The notes: a model not told the origin generated them from the letters alone. 9,688 nucleotides of DNA from Pseudanabaenales cyanobacterium (GCA_022360135.1 JAKSDM010001727.1:1-9688); one strand, 5' to 3'; numbered from the stretch's first letter, positions 1-5,430 are shown. Program-made: numbers and translations.

Positions 1-847
1 AACAAAGCGCAGCTGCATGATGGCGAATATGGTCTGCCATGAAGGTGGCGATGAAATAGTAGCTGTGGTCATAGCCTTCTTGCATACGCAGGGTAAGGGG
101 TTGCCCTGCCTTAGCGCAGGCCTGCTCAAAGAGCTCAGGGTGGAGCTGTTGGGTAAGAAATACATCGGCTGCACCCTGATCGATCAAAATAGGTCGATTT
201 GGATCAGCGTGATCTAGCACCAGTTCGCTGGCGTCATACATTCGCCAAATTTCCTGATCTGAACCCAGGTAATGGGTGAAGGCTTTCTGTCCCCAAGGAC
301 ACCGCATGGGAGCAGCTATTGGGGCAAAGGCGGAGATTGAACAGTAGCGATCGCGATTCCTTAAACCACACACCAAGGCCCCATGCCCCCCCATCGAGTG
401 GCCAAAGATGCCAGCGCGATCGCCCTTCACCGGAAAATGTCGCCCAATTAATCCAGGCAGTTCCTCCACAACATAGCGATACATACGATAGTGTTGACGC
501 CACGGATCAACTATTGCATCAATATAAAATCCCGCGCCGACGCCAAAGTCCCAATCATCAGTTTCTCCAGGAATCCCAAGCCCTCGGGGGCTGGTGTCAG
601 GCGCCACTAACATCAAGCCATACTTGGCGGCGTAGCGCTGGGCTCCCGCCTTGGCGGTGAAGTTCTCCTCGCTGCAGGTGAGCCCCGATAGATAATAGAG
701 CACCGGAACAGGACCTGTTTTAGCTTGGGGGGGGAGATACACCGCAAAATTCATCTCGCAATTGCAAGCCGTAGAAGCATGGCTGTAGAAACCGACAACG
801 CCGTCAAAGCAAGCATACTGCTTAAGCTGATTGAGAACTGCGGACAT
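1..847 (-). CDS. fghA: S-formylglutathione hydrolase (esterase D family), 3' end cut by window edge
   Basis: Hydrolyses S-formylglutathione to formate and glutathione, the second step of glutathione-dependent formaldehyde detoxification; a cytosolic alpha/beta hydrolase. I read this frame by hand from the ATG at 847-845, and it stays open for 282 codons to the window edge. Bacterial and human homologues are about 277-286 residues, so only a few residues and the stop should be missing. Visible family marks are LSGLTCSEENF with Cys near residue 58, the nucleophile elbow GHSMGGHG with Ser near 151, the acid in DQGAADVF with Asp near 228, and the catalytic His in YDHSYYF near 261. The triad is complete. 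The ribosome site is weak (GGAT upstream of the ATG). It is the last gene seen of a minus-strand run, 90 nt after a DoxX gene. The partner hydroxymethylglutathione dehydrogenase is not in the window. Family is very sure. Confidence 0.95.
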   Translation of the reverse strand, partial: MSAVLNQLKQYACFDGVVGFYSHASTACNCEMNFAVYLPPQAKTGPVPVLYYLSGLTCSEENFTAKAGAQRYAAKYGLMLVAPDTSPRGLGIPGETDDWDFGVGAGFYIDAIVDPWRQHYRMYRYVVEELPGLIGRHFPVKGDRAGIFGHSMGGHGALVCGLRNRDRYCSISAFAPIAAPMRCPWGQKAFTHYLGSDQEIWRMYDASELVLDHADPNRPILIDQGAADVFLTQQLHPELFEQACAKAGQPLTLRMQEGYDHSYYFIATFMADHIRHHAAALC

Positions 848-914
848 GGGGTTATCCAATAAGATTAAGACCAGGGCAAACTTAAAGCGGAAAAATATCC
901 CTGAGATAGAATCC

Positions 915-926
915 AGACTCTAGTCT
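915..926. repeat. Inverted repeat AGACT-2-AGTCT upstream of the hydrolase gene
   Basis: Perfect 5-bp arms (915-919 and 922-926) around a 2-nt centre, about 70 nt before the ATG of the formylglutathione hydrolase gene. The same half-sites recur with a 4-nt spacer at 3402-3415, upstream of the NADH dehydrogenase gene. It could be an operator or chance. Confidence 0.25.
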
Positions 927-953
927 ACAGCTGACTGCTAACTTCTGACTTCT
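926..953 (-). repeat. Four degenerate heptamers (STRR-like)
   Basis: Read on the minus strand from 953, the DNA divides into the 7-mers AGAAGTC, AGAAGTT, AGCAGTC and AGCTGTA. Short tandem heptamer repeats of this kind are known from many cyanobacterial genomes. The array covers the last codons and stop (TAG at 940-938) of the DoxX gene at 938-1387 and runs into the spacer before the formylglutathione hydrolase gene. Confidence 0.6.
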
Positions 954-1387
954 GGCTCTAACACCTCCTTGCCTTCGAGTCTGGATTTCGACTGCTTAAA
1001 CGATAACGCCCCGGGGCCAGCTGCAGCTAAAACCAAAGTTCCTACTAAAATCAGCAAGTCACGCTCTAATCCAGCGGAGACGGTAGCCGCCTCCAGCGAA
1101 CCTGGAATTTGCACCGTTGCGATCGCCCCAGCAATGATGAAGAGTAGCACTAGATTCGACCACCGATGGTACAAGCCCAAGAGGATGAATACACTGGCGA
1201 CCACTTCAACCATTCCGGTAATGGGTCCCAAGAATCCAGGCAGACCAAATCCAAGAAACTTTGCTGTCGCCATGGGCCAGTCTATCGCTTTGGGAAATCC
1301 ATGATACAGAAAAATAAACACCATTACTAACCGCAGCAGCAGTAAAGAAACATTCAGAAATTGATGAGTCGCTGTTCTACTATTCAT
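938..1387 (-). CDS. DoxX-family membrane protein, copy A
   Basis: A 149-residue integral membrane protein of the DoxX family (related to the small subunit of archaeal thiosulfate:quinone oxidoreductase); its bacterial role is generally not established. Hydrophobic spans lie near residues 13-30, 50-72, 77-95 and 109-123, giving a four-helix layout. Family-like stretches are FIFLYHGFPKAIDWP, GFLGPITGMVEVVASVFILLG and the conserved HRWSNL segment. I chose the ATG at 1387 because a strong Shine-Dalgarno (GGAGGG, 1399-1394) lies 6 nt before it; an in-frame start 24 nt further upstream has no such site. It is about 82% identical over the first 122 residues to the next gene upstream (1486-1893), its tandem duplicate. 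The hydrophilic tail after residue 122 is unrelated to copy B and ends in residues encoded by heptamer repeats. Family sure, function unknown. Confidence 0.88.
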   Translation of the reverse strand: MNSRTATHQFLNVSLLLLRLVMVFIFLYHGFPKAIDWPMATAKFLGFGLPGFLGPITGMVEVVASVFILLGLYHRWSNLVLLFIIAGAIATVQIPGSLEAATVSAGLERDLLILVGTLVLAAAGPGALSFKQSKSRLEGKEVLEPEVRS

Positions 1388-1509
1388 AGGTATCCCTCCA
1401 TTAAAAATCACTATTCAAATCAAAATCGTCCTGGCTAATGACTTAGCCCTTAACCTCAACGAGGTCTACCCTCTAGTTCCGCTAACTACTGAGTTCGCTG
1501 AGCCGATCC
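1027..1509 (-). repeat. Tandem duplication, copy 1 (DoxX A plus remnant NADH dehydrogenase tail)
   Basis: This segment aligns with 1533-2009 at an offset of 506 in the DoxX coding part and 500 at the far end. Long exact matches include 1128-1168 against 1634-1674. The last part, about 1460-1509, matches the 3' end of the NADH dehydrogenase gene at about 1960-2009, with 39 of 50 bases identical by hand count. Read on the minus strand it still encodes GSAQRTQ, a stop, then LAELEGRPR, against GSAQPTQRLVELEGRSRGG in the intact enzyme. The left edge is uncertain by some tens of bases. Confidence 0.85.
1394..1399 (-). promoter_or_regulatory. Shine-Dalgarno deciding the DoxX A start
   Basis: GGAGGG on the minus strand, 6 nt before the ATG at 1387. 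It lies inside the longer reading frame that would start at 1411, so it favours the shorter protein. Confidence 0.8.
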
Positions 1510-1893
1510 GATCGTTCCGTGGTCAAATGCGACTAAAATCAGAGTGCCTACCAAAATCAGCAAGTCACGCTCCAATCCTGCAGATATGGTAGCCGCCGAC
1601 AGCGAACCTGGAATTTGCACAATTGCGATCGCCCCAGCAATGATGAAGAGTAGCACTAGATTCGACCACCGATGCCAGAAGCGTAGGAGGATGAATACAC
1701 TGGCGACCACTTCAACCATTCCGGTAATAATTCCCAAGAATCCAGGCAGGCCAAATCCAATAAATGTTTCTGTCGACCAGGGCCAGTCTATTGCTTTAGG
1801 CAATCCGTGATATAGAAAAATAAACACCACTACTAGCCGCCGCAGCAGTAAAGAAAAATCCTGAAATTGATGAGTCGTTGTTGCACTATTCAT
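1486..1893 (-). CDS. DoxX-family membrane protein, copy B
   Basis: A 135-residue four-helix DoxX-family membrane protein and the tandem duplicate of the gene at 938-1387. Conserved blocks FIFLYHGLPKAIDWP, GMVEVVASVFILL and HRWSNLVLLFIIAGAIA are shared with copy A. The start at 1893 is supported by AGAGG at 1905-1901, 7 nt upstream, and matches the start of copy A. After about residue 127 the copies diverge: this one ends GTIGSAQRTQ. GSAQRTQ is in frame with and matches GSAQPTQ near the C-terminus of the NADH dehydrogenase, so this tail is a fused dehydrogenase remnant. The dehydrogenase gene ends 56 nt upstream, so cotranscription is likely. A redox or quinone-linked role is possible but not shown by the sequence. 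Confidence 0.87.
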   Translation of the reverse strand: MNSATTTHQFQDFSLLLRRLVVVFIFLYHGLPKAIDWPWSTETFIGFGLPGFLGIITGMVEVVASVFILLRFWHRWSNLVLLFIIAGAIAIVQIPGSLSAATISAGLERDLLILVGTLILVAFDHGTIGSAQRTQ

Positions 1894-2009
1894 AGGTATT
1901 CCTCTATTGCAAATCACTAGTCAAACTCATGCTGGCCATTACGTAGCGCCTACCCTCCGCGAGATCTACCTTCTAGTTCCACCAGCCGTTGGGTCGGCTG
2001 AGCCGATCC
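1533..2009 (-). repeat. Tandem duplication, copy 2 (NADH dehydrogenase 3' end plus DoxX B)
   Basis: The partner of 1027-1509. It holds most of DoxX B, the spacer, and the last codons of the intact NADH dehydrogenase gene. Since the dehydrogenase end is whole here and decayed in the other copy, the ancestral order was dehydrogenase then one DoxX gene. The junction between copies is close to 1509/1510; the outer edges are approximate. Confidence 0.85.
1901..1905 (-). promoter_or_regulatory. Shine-Dalgarno for DoxX B
   Basis: AGAGG on the minus strand, 7 nt before the ATG at 1893. The surrounding sequence is homologous to the leader of copy A, where the site is stronger (GGAGGG). Confidence 0.65.
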
Positions 2010-3251
2010 TTGAGGAAGCAGGATTAGCCGGATAGCCCGGTCACCTAACAGATAGGCATGAACCCAACTGATCAGCACCAATACCCGGTTGCGAAAACCT
2101 GGCAAGTAAACCAGATGAACCCCCAGCCACATAAACCAGGCCAAGAATCCCGAAAAGGCGAATGGGCCAATCTTGCCGACACCCCCGTAGCAGCCAACAA
2201 TCGCTAATCGGCCTTTGTTGAAATAGCTAAAGGATTTGGGCTCCTTTCCCCGCAATTGCCGCTTGATATTTCGAGCCACAGCAACGCCTTGCTGCAGCGC
2301 CTCTGGAGCGACCCCTGTTAGGGCTTTTCCACCACTCTCAACAGCGGCTAAATCGCCAATCGCATATACTTCAGGGTGCTCTAACAACTGCAGGGTTGAG
2401 CGCACCGCCAGCTTTCCCTTTCTGAGGGTGGACAGTTCTTGAGAGGCCTCGGGCATGGCTGCTGTTAGCCCTGCTGTCCAGATCACCGTCGCCGCCGGGA
2501 TCTCCTGACCATCTTGCAATTGCACAGCGGTGGGATTGACCTGACTAACCCTTGAGTGAAGCCGCACCTTAACCCCAAGCCGACGAAGTTTTCGGCAGGT
2601 ATAGTCTCCCAGCTGGCGAGGTAAATCCGCCAACAATCGATCGCCAGACTGAAGCAGTATAATCTGTACTTGCCGCCGATCTAGCAATGGGTAGTCCTTC
2701 CGAAAAGGGCCTCGGATCAGTTCAGCCAGGGCGCCCGCCAGTTCAACCCCCGTCGGGCCGCCGCCCACAATCACGAATGTGAGCAACTGCCGACGCTGGC
2801 TGAATTCGGGTTTTCGCGCCGCCTGCTCAAAGCAAGAGAGAACCTGGTTGCGGAGTGCGATCGCCTGCTTTAAACTCCGCATCGGCAAGGCGTACTCAGC
2901 AGCCCCAGGGACGCCAAAAAACTGAGTTTGGCTGCCAGTCGCCAACAGCAGATAATCATAGGCAATCGCCGCCCCATCTGTTTCTACCAACCGAGACTCA
3001 AAATTAATTCGTCTCACTTCAGCCATCAGAAAGTGCAAATTAGGCGCCCGCCGCAGGAGCGTGCGGATAGGATAGGCAATCTGCGCGGGTTCTAACTCCG
3101 CCGCCGCCACTTGGTAAAGCAAAGGCACAAAGGTGTGATAGTTATTGCGGTCAATCAGGACCACCTCGATCTCGGCCCTAGCCAGCGACTGGGCCGCCTG
3201 CATACCACCGAAACCAGAGCCAATAATCACAACCCGAGGACGTCTCTGCAT
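1950..3251 (-). CDS. ndh: Type II NADH dehydrogenase (NADH:quinone oxidoreductase)
   Basis: A single-subunit, non-proton-pumping FAD enzyme that passes electrons from NAD(P)H to membrane quinone. At 433 residues it is of normal length. The FAD-binding GSGFGG is at 11-16, followed by the acidic strand end VVLIDRNNYHTF and LLYQVA typical of the family. The NAD(P)H-binding GGGPTGVELAG is at 163-173, the second flavin motif VYAIGD at 295-300, and the quinone-site type segment APEALQQG at 315-322. A hydrophobic and amphipathic C-terminal part, about 364-400, suits membrane attachment. The start at 3251 is the first ATG of the frame; the ribosome site is weak. It leads a minus-strand run with two DoxX genes and a formylglutathione hydrolase gene. 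Its last codons were copied in the tandem duplication that made the second DoxX gene. Choice among cyanobacterial NdbA/B/C types was not attempted. Confidence 0.95.
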   Translation of the reverse strand: MQRRPRVVIIGSGFGGMQAAQSLARAEIEVVLIDRNNYHTFVPLLYQVAAAELEPAQIAYPIRTLLRRAPNLHFLMAEVRRINFESRLVETDGAAIAYDYLLLATGSQTQFFGVPGAAEYALPMRSLKQAIALRNQVLSCFEQAARKPEFSQRRQLLTFVIVGGGPTGVELAGALAELIRGPFRKDYPLLDRRQVQIILLQSGDRLLADLPRQLGDYTCRKLRRLGVKVRLHSRVSQVNPTAVQLQDGQEIPAATVIWTAGLTAAMPEASQELSTLRKGKLAVRSTLQLLEHPEVYAIGDLAAVESGGKALTGVAPEALQQGVAVARNIKRQLRGKEPKSFSYFNKGRLAIVGCYGGVGKIGPFAFSGFLAWFMWLGVHLVYLPGFRNRVLVLISWVHAYLLGDRAIRLILLPQGSAQPTQRLVELEGRSRGG

Positions 3252-3401
3252 AGCCGTTCTGTTTGTCTAACTACTTAAGTAAGATTGCAACGATTACCAT
3301 AAGGAAGATGCTGCTGACATGACATCGCTGACCAAGCATCGATCCTAATCGGGAAGGCGCGATCGCCTTTCGCTTAGGTGTTGATCGCAGTTGACAATAA
3401 T

Positions 3402-3415
3402 AGACTTCACAGTCT
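3402..3415. repeat. Inverted repeat AGACT-4-AGTCT
   Basis: Perfect 5-bp arms (3402-3406, 3411-3415) next to the tentative dehydrogenase -10 box. The same half-sites occur at 915-926. Possible operator; unproven. Confidence 0.25.
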
Positions 3416-3568
3416 CTGACCCCCCAATTTTTCCTGTAACTCACTTTCCAATTGCTATACGAGTGAGGAGGATGATTGGATGTCCTCAACGGTTAATTTT
3501 TCTTTAATTGCGTACCCCCTAAATTGCTTAACTGAAAGTTTAAACACAAGATACGTGTTACCACGACC

Positions 3569-3583
3569 TGCATCATTAATGCA
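3569..3583. repeat. Inverted repeat TGCAT-5-ATGCA
   Basis: Perfect 5-bp arms around CATTA. The heptamer TGCATCA is also repeated directly at 3569 and 3580. It lies about 140 nt before the PEP-CTERM start. Confidence 0.25.
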
Positions 3584-3623
3584 TCAATTTATACTTTCAA
3601 TATGATTACCACCGAGGCGATTG

Positions 3624-3650
3624 TCATCACTTTTTTTATTGCAGTGATGA
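3624..3650. repeat. Inverted repeat TCATCAC-13-GTGATGA
   Basis: Perfect 7-bp arms with a loop holding seven T. The T run is inside the loop, not after the stem, so it does not read as a plus-strand terminator. It could be a leader hairpin or a binding site upstream of the PEP-CTERM gene. Confidence 0.35.
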
Positions 3651-3656
3651 TTAGCT

Positions 3657-3678
3657 TTGAACATCCAAGAATGTTCAA
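3657..3678. repeat. Inverted repeat TTGAACAT-6-ATGTTCAA
   Basis: Perfect 8-bp arms around CCAAGA, 47 nt before the PEP-CTERM start codon. It is the best operator or leader-hairpin candidate in this spacer. The binding factor is unknown. Confidence 0.45.
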
Positions 3679-3725
3679 TGGTTTGATTTTTAGGCGCAGA
3701 ATAGTATTTTCGGAGATTTTTCTAA

Positions 3726-4475
3726 ATGTTTCATCGTTTATCTCCATTCACCTTAATGGTAATGGGGCTTGCCTCTACCGCCGTCTTATTGAATACATCA
3801 TCGGCTCAGGCCCAATCTGCACCCATTGATGAAAAAGCCTATGCTGATAGTGTTGTGTTCTACGAAAGAGGCGAGAGCGAAAATTGGAGTCGGTATTTCG
3901 GCGAGGCCGATAGTTCGGATATTTGGCAAGTGTATGATCCAAACGCCGCCCTCGGTGTGGCAAATTGGACCTCGGAAATGACGAGTTCAGGTTCCCTTGG
4001 CCAGTGGAATAGGGATATTGGGGTTTCTCTGGGAGAAGGCGGAGTTTTAGAATTAGAGTTCACCGACAACTATTTGACAGGGAGCGGCAACGCAGACTCA
4101 GACCTATGGATTTTCGAGATTGGCGGGGTTGCCGAAAAAACCTTTGTTGAAATTAGTGCAGATGGCGAATCTTGGTATGACGTAGGTCTTGCCGATCGTC
4201 AGGATCAAGACATAGATAGTGGGGTTGGGATTGATATTGATTCCTTCTTAGATACCCACAATGAATTTAACCGTGACTCTCTATTTTCGTTTGTTCGCCT
4301 AACGGATAGAGGAGGAAATACCTATAAAAACTTTAAGGCTGGTTCAGATATTGATGCGGTTGCTGCTCTATCCCATGTGGACAAAGAGGAGCCCGTTACT
4401 GATATTCCAGAACCCGGTCTTATAGTCGCCCTAGGAATCGTGGGCTGCAACTTCCTTCGTCGTCGGCTTGGATAA
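3726..4475 (+). CDS. PEP-CTERM sorted secreted protein
   Basis: A 249-residue exported protein. A Sec signal peptide covers residues 1-29 (hydrophobic core 8-22, likely cut after AQA). The C-terminus is a PEP-CTERM sorting signal: DIPEP at 226-230, a hydrophobic stretch 231-243 and an RRR cluster at 245-247. Such tails are processed by an exosortase and direct proteins to the cell surface or extracellular matrix. The middle carries a pattern frequent in cyanobacterial PEP-CTERM proteins: PNAALG, LELEFTDNYLTGSG, DLWIFEIGG, FVEISADGESWYDVG, GIDIDSF, FSFVRLTD and DIDAVAAL. This suggests an all-beta, discoidin or galactose-binding-like fold, perhaps binding calcium or glycan; that part is inference. 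The acidic mature part lacks cysteines apart from one in the sorting tail. The start is supported by GGAG at 3712-3715, 10 nt upstream. No exosortase is in the window. Confidence 0.9.
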   Translation: MFHRLSPFTLMVMGLASTAVLLNTSSAQAQSAPIDEKAYADSVVFYERGESENWSRYFGEADSSDIWQVYDPNAALGVANWTSEMTSSGSLGQWNRDIGVSLGEGGVLELEFTDNYLTGSGNADSDLWIFEIGGVAEKTFVEISADGESWYDVGLADRQDQDIDSGVGIDIDSFLDTHNEFNRDSLFSFVRLTDRGGNTYKNFKAGSDIDAVAALSHVDKEEPVTDIPEPGLIVALGIVGCNFLRRRLG

Positions 4476-4487
4476 TACTTATCAAGC
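4466..4487 (+). terminator. Possible stem-loop over the PEP-CTERM stop codon
   Basis: GCTT (4466-4469), one bulged G, and GATAA (4471-4475) can pair with TTATC (4479-4483) and AAGC (4484-4487) around a 3-nt loop. The stem includes the stop codon. No U tract follows, so termination is doubtful. Confidence 0.25.
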
Positions 4488-4492
4488 ATCAA

Positions 4493-4518
4493 TTAATCGG
4501 TGCGTTTAATCGGTGCGT
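4493..4518. repeat. 13-bp perfect tandem repeat, two copies
   Basis: TTAATCGGTGCGT occurs at 4493-4505 and again at 4506-4518 with no gap, in the spacer between the convergent PEP-CTERM and pentapeptide genes. The rest of this 168-nt spacer shows nothing else I can support beyond a HIP1 site at 4548-4555. Confidence 0.7.
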
Positions 4519-4643
4519 TGCACTTTGTAACGTGCTGTACTAGATTGGCGATCGCCCTATTTGCAGATAACGCCTCAGCCCAATAACTAAGCGGCTCAGC
4601 GTATACTCCACAAGTTGGCGACGCATTCAACTTTAGTAGGCTG

Positions 4644-4961
4644 TTAGAGGGTAGGTGGGAGATGGAGAGAGTCCCGTCTACTCCCTATCGTCTGCCTTTG
4701 AAACAGCTCAAAGATTGCCCCCCGATGCTCCAAAGCAGACTTCATAGCCTCAGAAAGTCCCACATTGCATCCGAAACGGGCATCCTCTAGGTTCGCATGT
4801 TCTAGATTAGCTCCCCGTAAGTCCGCACTCCGTAAGTCCGCATTGCTCAGGTTGGCCCCACGTAGGTCAGCCCCCTGTAAGTCAGCACTCAATAAGAGGG
4901 CTCCGGTCAAAAGAGCATTGTGCAGGATCAAGATGTTTAAGTAACTTTTCAAGTTAACCAA
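4644..4961 (-). CDS. Pentapeptide-repeat protein, no ATG start; possibly truncated
   Basis: An open frame of 105 codons. About ten A(D/N)LXX pentapeptides run from residue 16 to 65 (ADLQG, ADLRG, ANLSN, ADLRS, ADLRG, ANLEH, ANLED), expected to form a short right-handed quadrilateral beta-helix of about 2.5 coils. The tail CNVGLSEAMKSALEHRGAIFE resembles the end of many cyanobacterial pentapeptide proteins (GLS..MK..L..RGAIFE). The frame opens just after an in-frame TGA (4970-4968). The only start candidates in the N-terminal part are TTG codons (4961 and 4952, plus later ones), with no clear Shine-Dalgarno. The first ATG in frame is at residue 73, after the repeats. So this is either a TTG-started gene or the 3' remnant of a longer one. 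Function unknown. Confidence 0.6.
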   Translation of the reverse strand: MVNLKSYLNILILHNALLTGALLLSADLQGADLRGANLSNADLRSADLRGANLEHANLEDARFGCNVGLSEAMKSALEHRGAIFELFQRQTIGSRRDSLHLPPTL

Positions 4962-5105
4962 ACTACGTCAATTTTTGACAACAAGAATTAAAATTATCTC
5001 GATTTCCTGAGTAGCTATAAAACAGTCATGAAAACTGCCTTTAAGATTAGAATTAGGTAAGAGGATGTCTGGAAACTAAGGGAACTAATTAATCAGGTAG
5101 AAATC

Positions 5106-5261
5106 ATGAAAAGTATGACTTGGACCCCTGATGAAGAGCACGACAGAAAAGTTAACCAGTATCTAGAGCAAATTAATCATGCGCCTTATGAGCTGATTTT
5201 TGCACTGTTACTAGGGGCGTTTTGTTTCTTCACCTTCGTTGTCTTGATCAGTGGCTTTTAG
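5106..5261 (+). CDS. Small single-span membrane protein, 51 residues, unrecognised
   Basis: I read this gene directly: ATG at 5106, TAG at 5259-5261. The protein has a charged, hydrophilic N-terminal half (residues 1-28, with TPDEEHDRKVNQYLEQIN) and one hydrophobic helix at about 29-49 (YELIFALLLGAFCFFTFVVL), ending SGF. This is the layout of a small thylakoid or plasma-membrane subunit with one span and a probable cytoplasmic N-terminus. It lacks the E..N.R motif of high-light-inducible proteins, and I do not recognise it as a photosystem or cytochrome subunit. AGG at 5095-5097 is 8 nt before the ATG. A hairpin followed by a short T-rich run starts just after the stop, which supports a real transcription unit. 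It stands alone between a minus-strand pentapeptide ORF and recQ. Moderately sure it is a gene; function unknown. Confidence 0.6.
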   Translation: MKSMTWTPDEEHDRKVNQYLEQINHAPYELIFALLLGAFCFFTFVVLISGF

Positions 5262-5284
5262 AGAATCTCTACACGATTCTTTAT
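5262..5284 (+). terminator. Weak intrinsic terminator after the small membrane protein
   Basis: AGAATC (5262-5267) pairs with GATTCT (5275-5280) around a 7-nt loop, and TTTATT overlaps and follows the stem (5279-5284). The stem is short and AT-rich, so efficiency is doubtful, but its position directly after the stop fits. Confidence 0.4.
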
Positions 5285-5333
5285 TCAATGATATTGGAAA
5301 CGGGCGATCGCGTCAGAATTTTGATGGCCGATT

Positions 5334-5372
5334 CTCAGAGATGGTCATCATCGTCGATGTCACCATCCTGAG
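5334..5372. repeat. Long imperfect hairpin between convergent genes
   Basis: CTCAG (5334-5338), a bulged A, GATGGT (5340-5345) and CATC (5346-5349) pair with GATG (5356-5359), a bulged TC, ACCATC (5362-5367) and CTGAG (5368-5372). This gives 15 base pairs around a 6-nt loop. No T run follows on either strand. It lies between the small plus-strand gene and the end of recQ and could slow or end transcription from either side, or protect a 3' end. Confidence 0.45.
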
Positions 5373-5430
5373 TTATCACTGATCAAAACCGAATCGTCTC
5401 CATCAGCAGTCAAATCACCAATAGCCTGAT

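Larger units (their letters stand above)
3252..3725. other. Divergent intergenic region between NADH dehydrogenase and PEP-CTERM genes
   Basis: 474 nt without a convincing gene. A 72-codon open frame on the minus strand (3489-3271) has no family resemblance. A weak promoter candidate for the dehydrogenase is TATTAT on the minus strand (3402-3397) with TTGGGG about 19 nt upstream; that spacing is longer than usual. The inverted repeat at 3402-3415 overlaps it. Three more inverted repeats lie at 3569-3678 on the PEP-CTERM side. A HIP1 site is at 3359-3366. Confidence 0.6.

Noticed and set aside
234..660. Open frames on both strands at 234-503 and 319-660
   Set aside because: They lie in other frames of the continuous formylglutathione hydrolase gene, whose catalytic residues are all visible.
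1..847. Suspected frameshift in the formylglutathione hydrolase gene, as no single long frame was obvious at first
   Set aside because: Codon-by-codon reading from 847 to the window edge found no stop or shift; the gene simply leaves the window before its stop.
3271..3489. 72-codon minus-strand open frame upstream of the NADH dehydrogenase
   Set aside because: No family features, composition like non-coding DNA, and overlap with inverted repeats and the likely dehydrogenase promoter.
3624..3650. Rho-independent terminator
   Set aside because: The T run is within the loop, not after the stem, and no gene on the plus strand ends just before it.
3602..3829. 75-codon plus-strand open frame overlapping the PEP-CTERM start
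   Set aside because: Out of frame with the signal peptide of the well-supported gene and without any recognisable feature.
4527..4540. GTA-N8-TAC, an NtcA-like nitrogen control site
   Set aside because: It lies between convergent genes with no start codon suitably downstream on either strand and no -10 box at the expected distance; most likely chance.
4975..4997. TTGACA followed by AATTAT as a promoter for the small membrane protein
   Set aside because: Spacing of about 11 nt is too short for a normal sigma-70 promoter, and no better -10 box lies at 16-18 nt.
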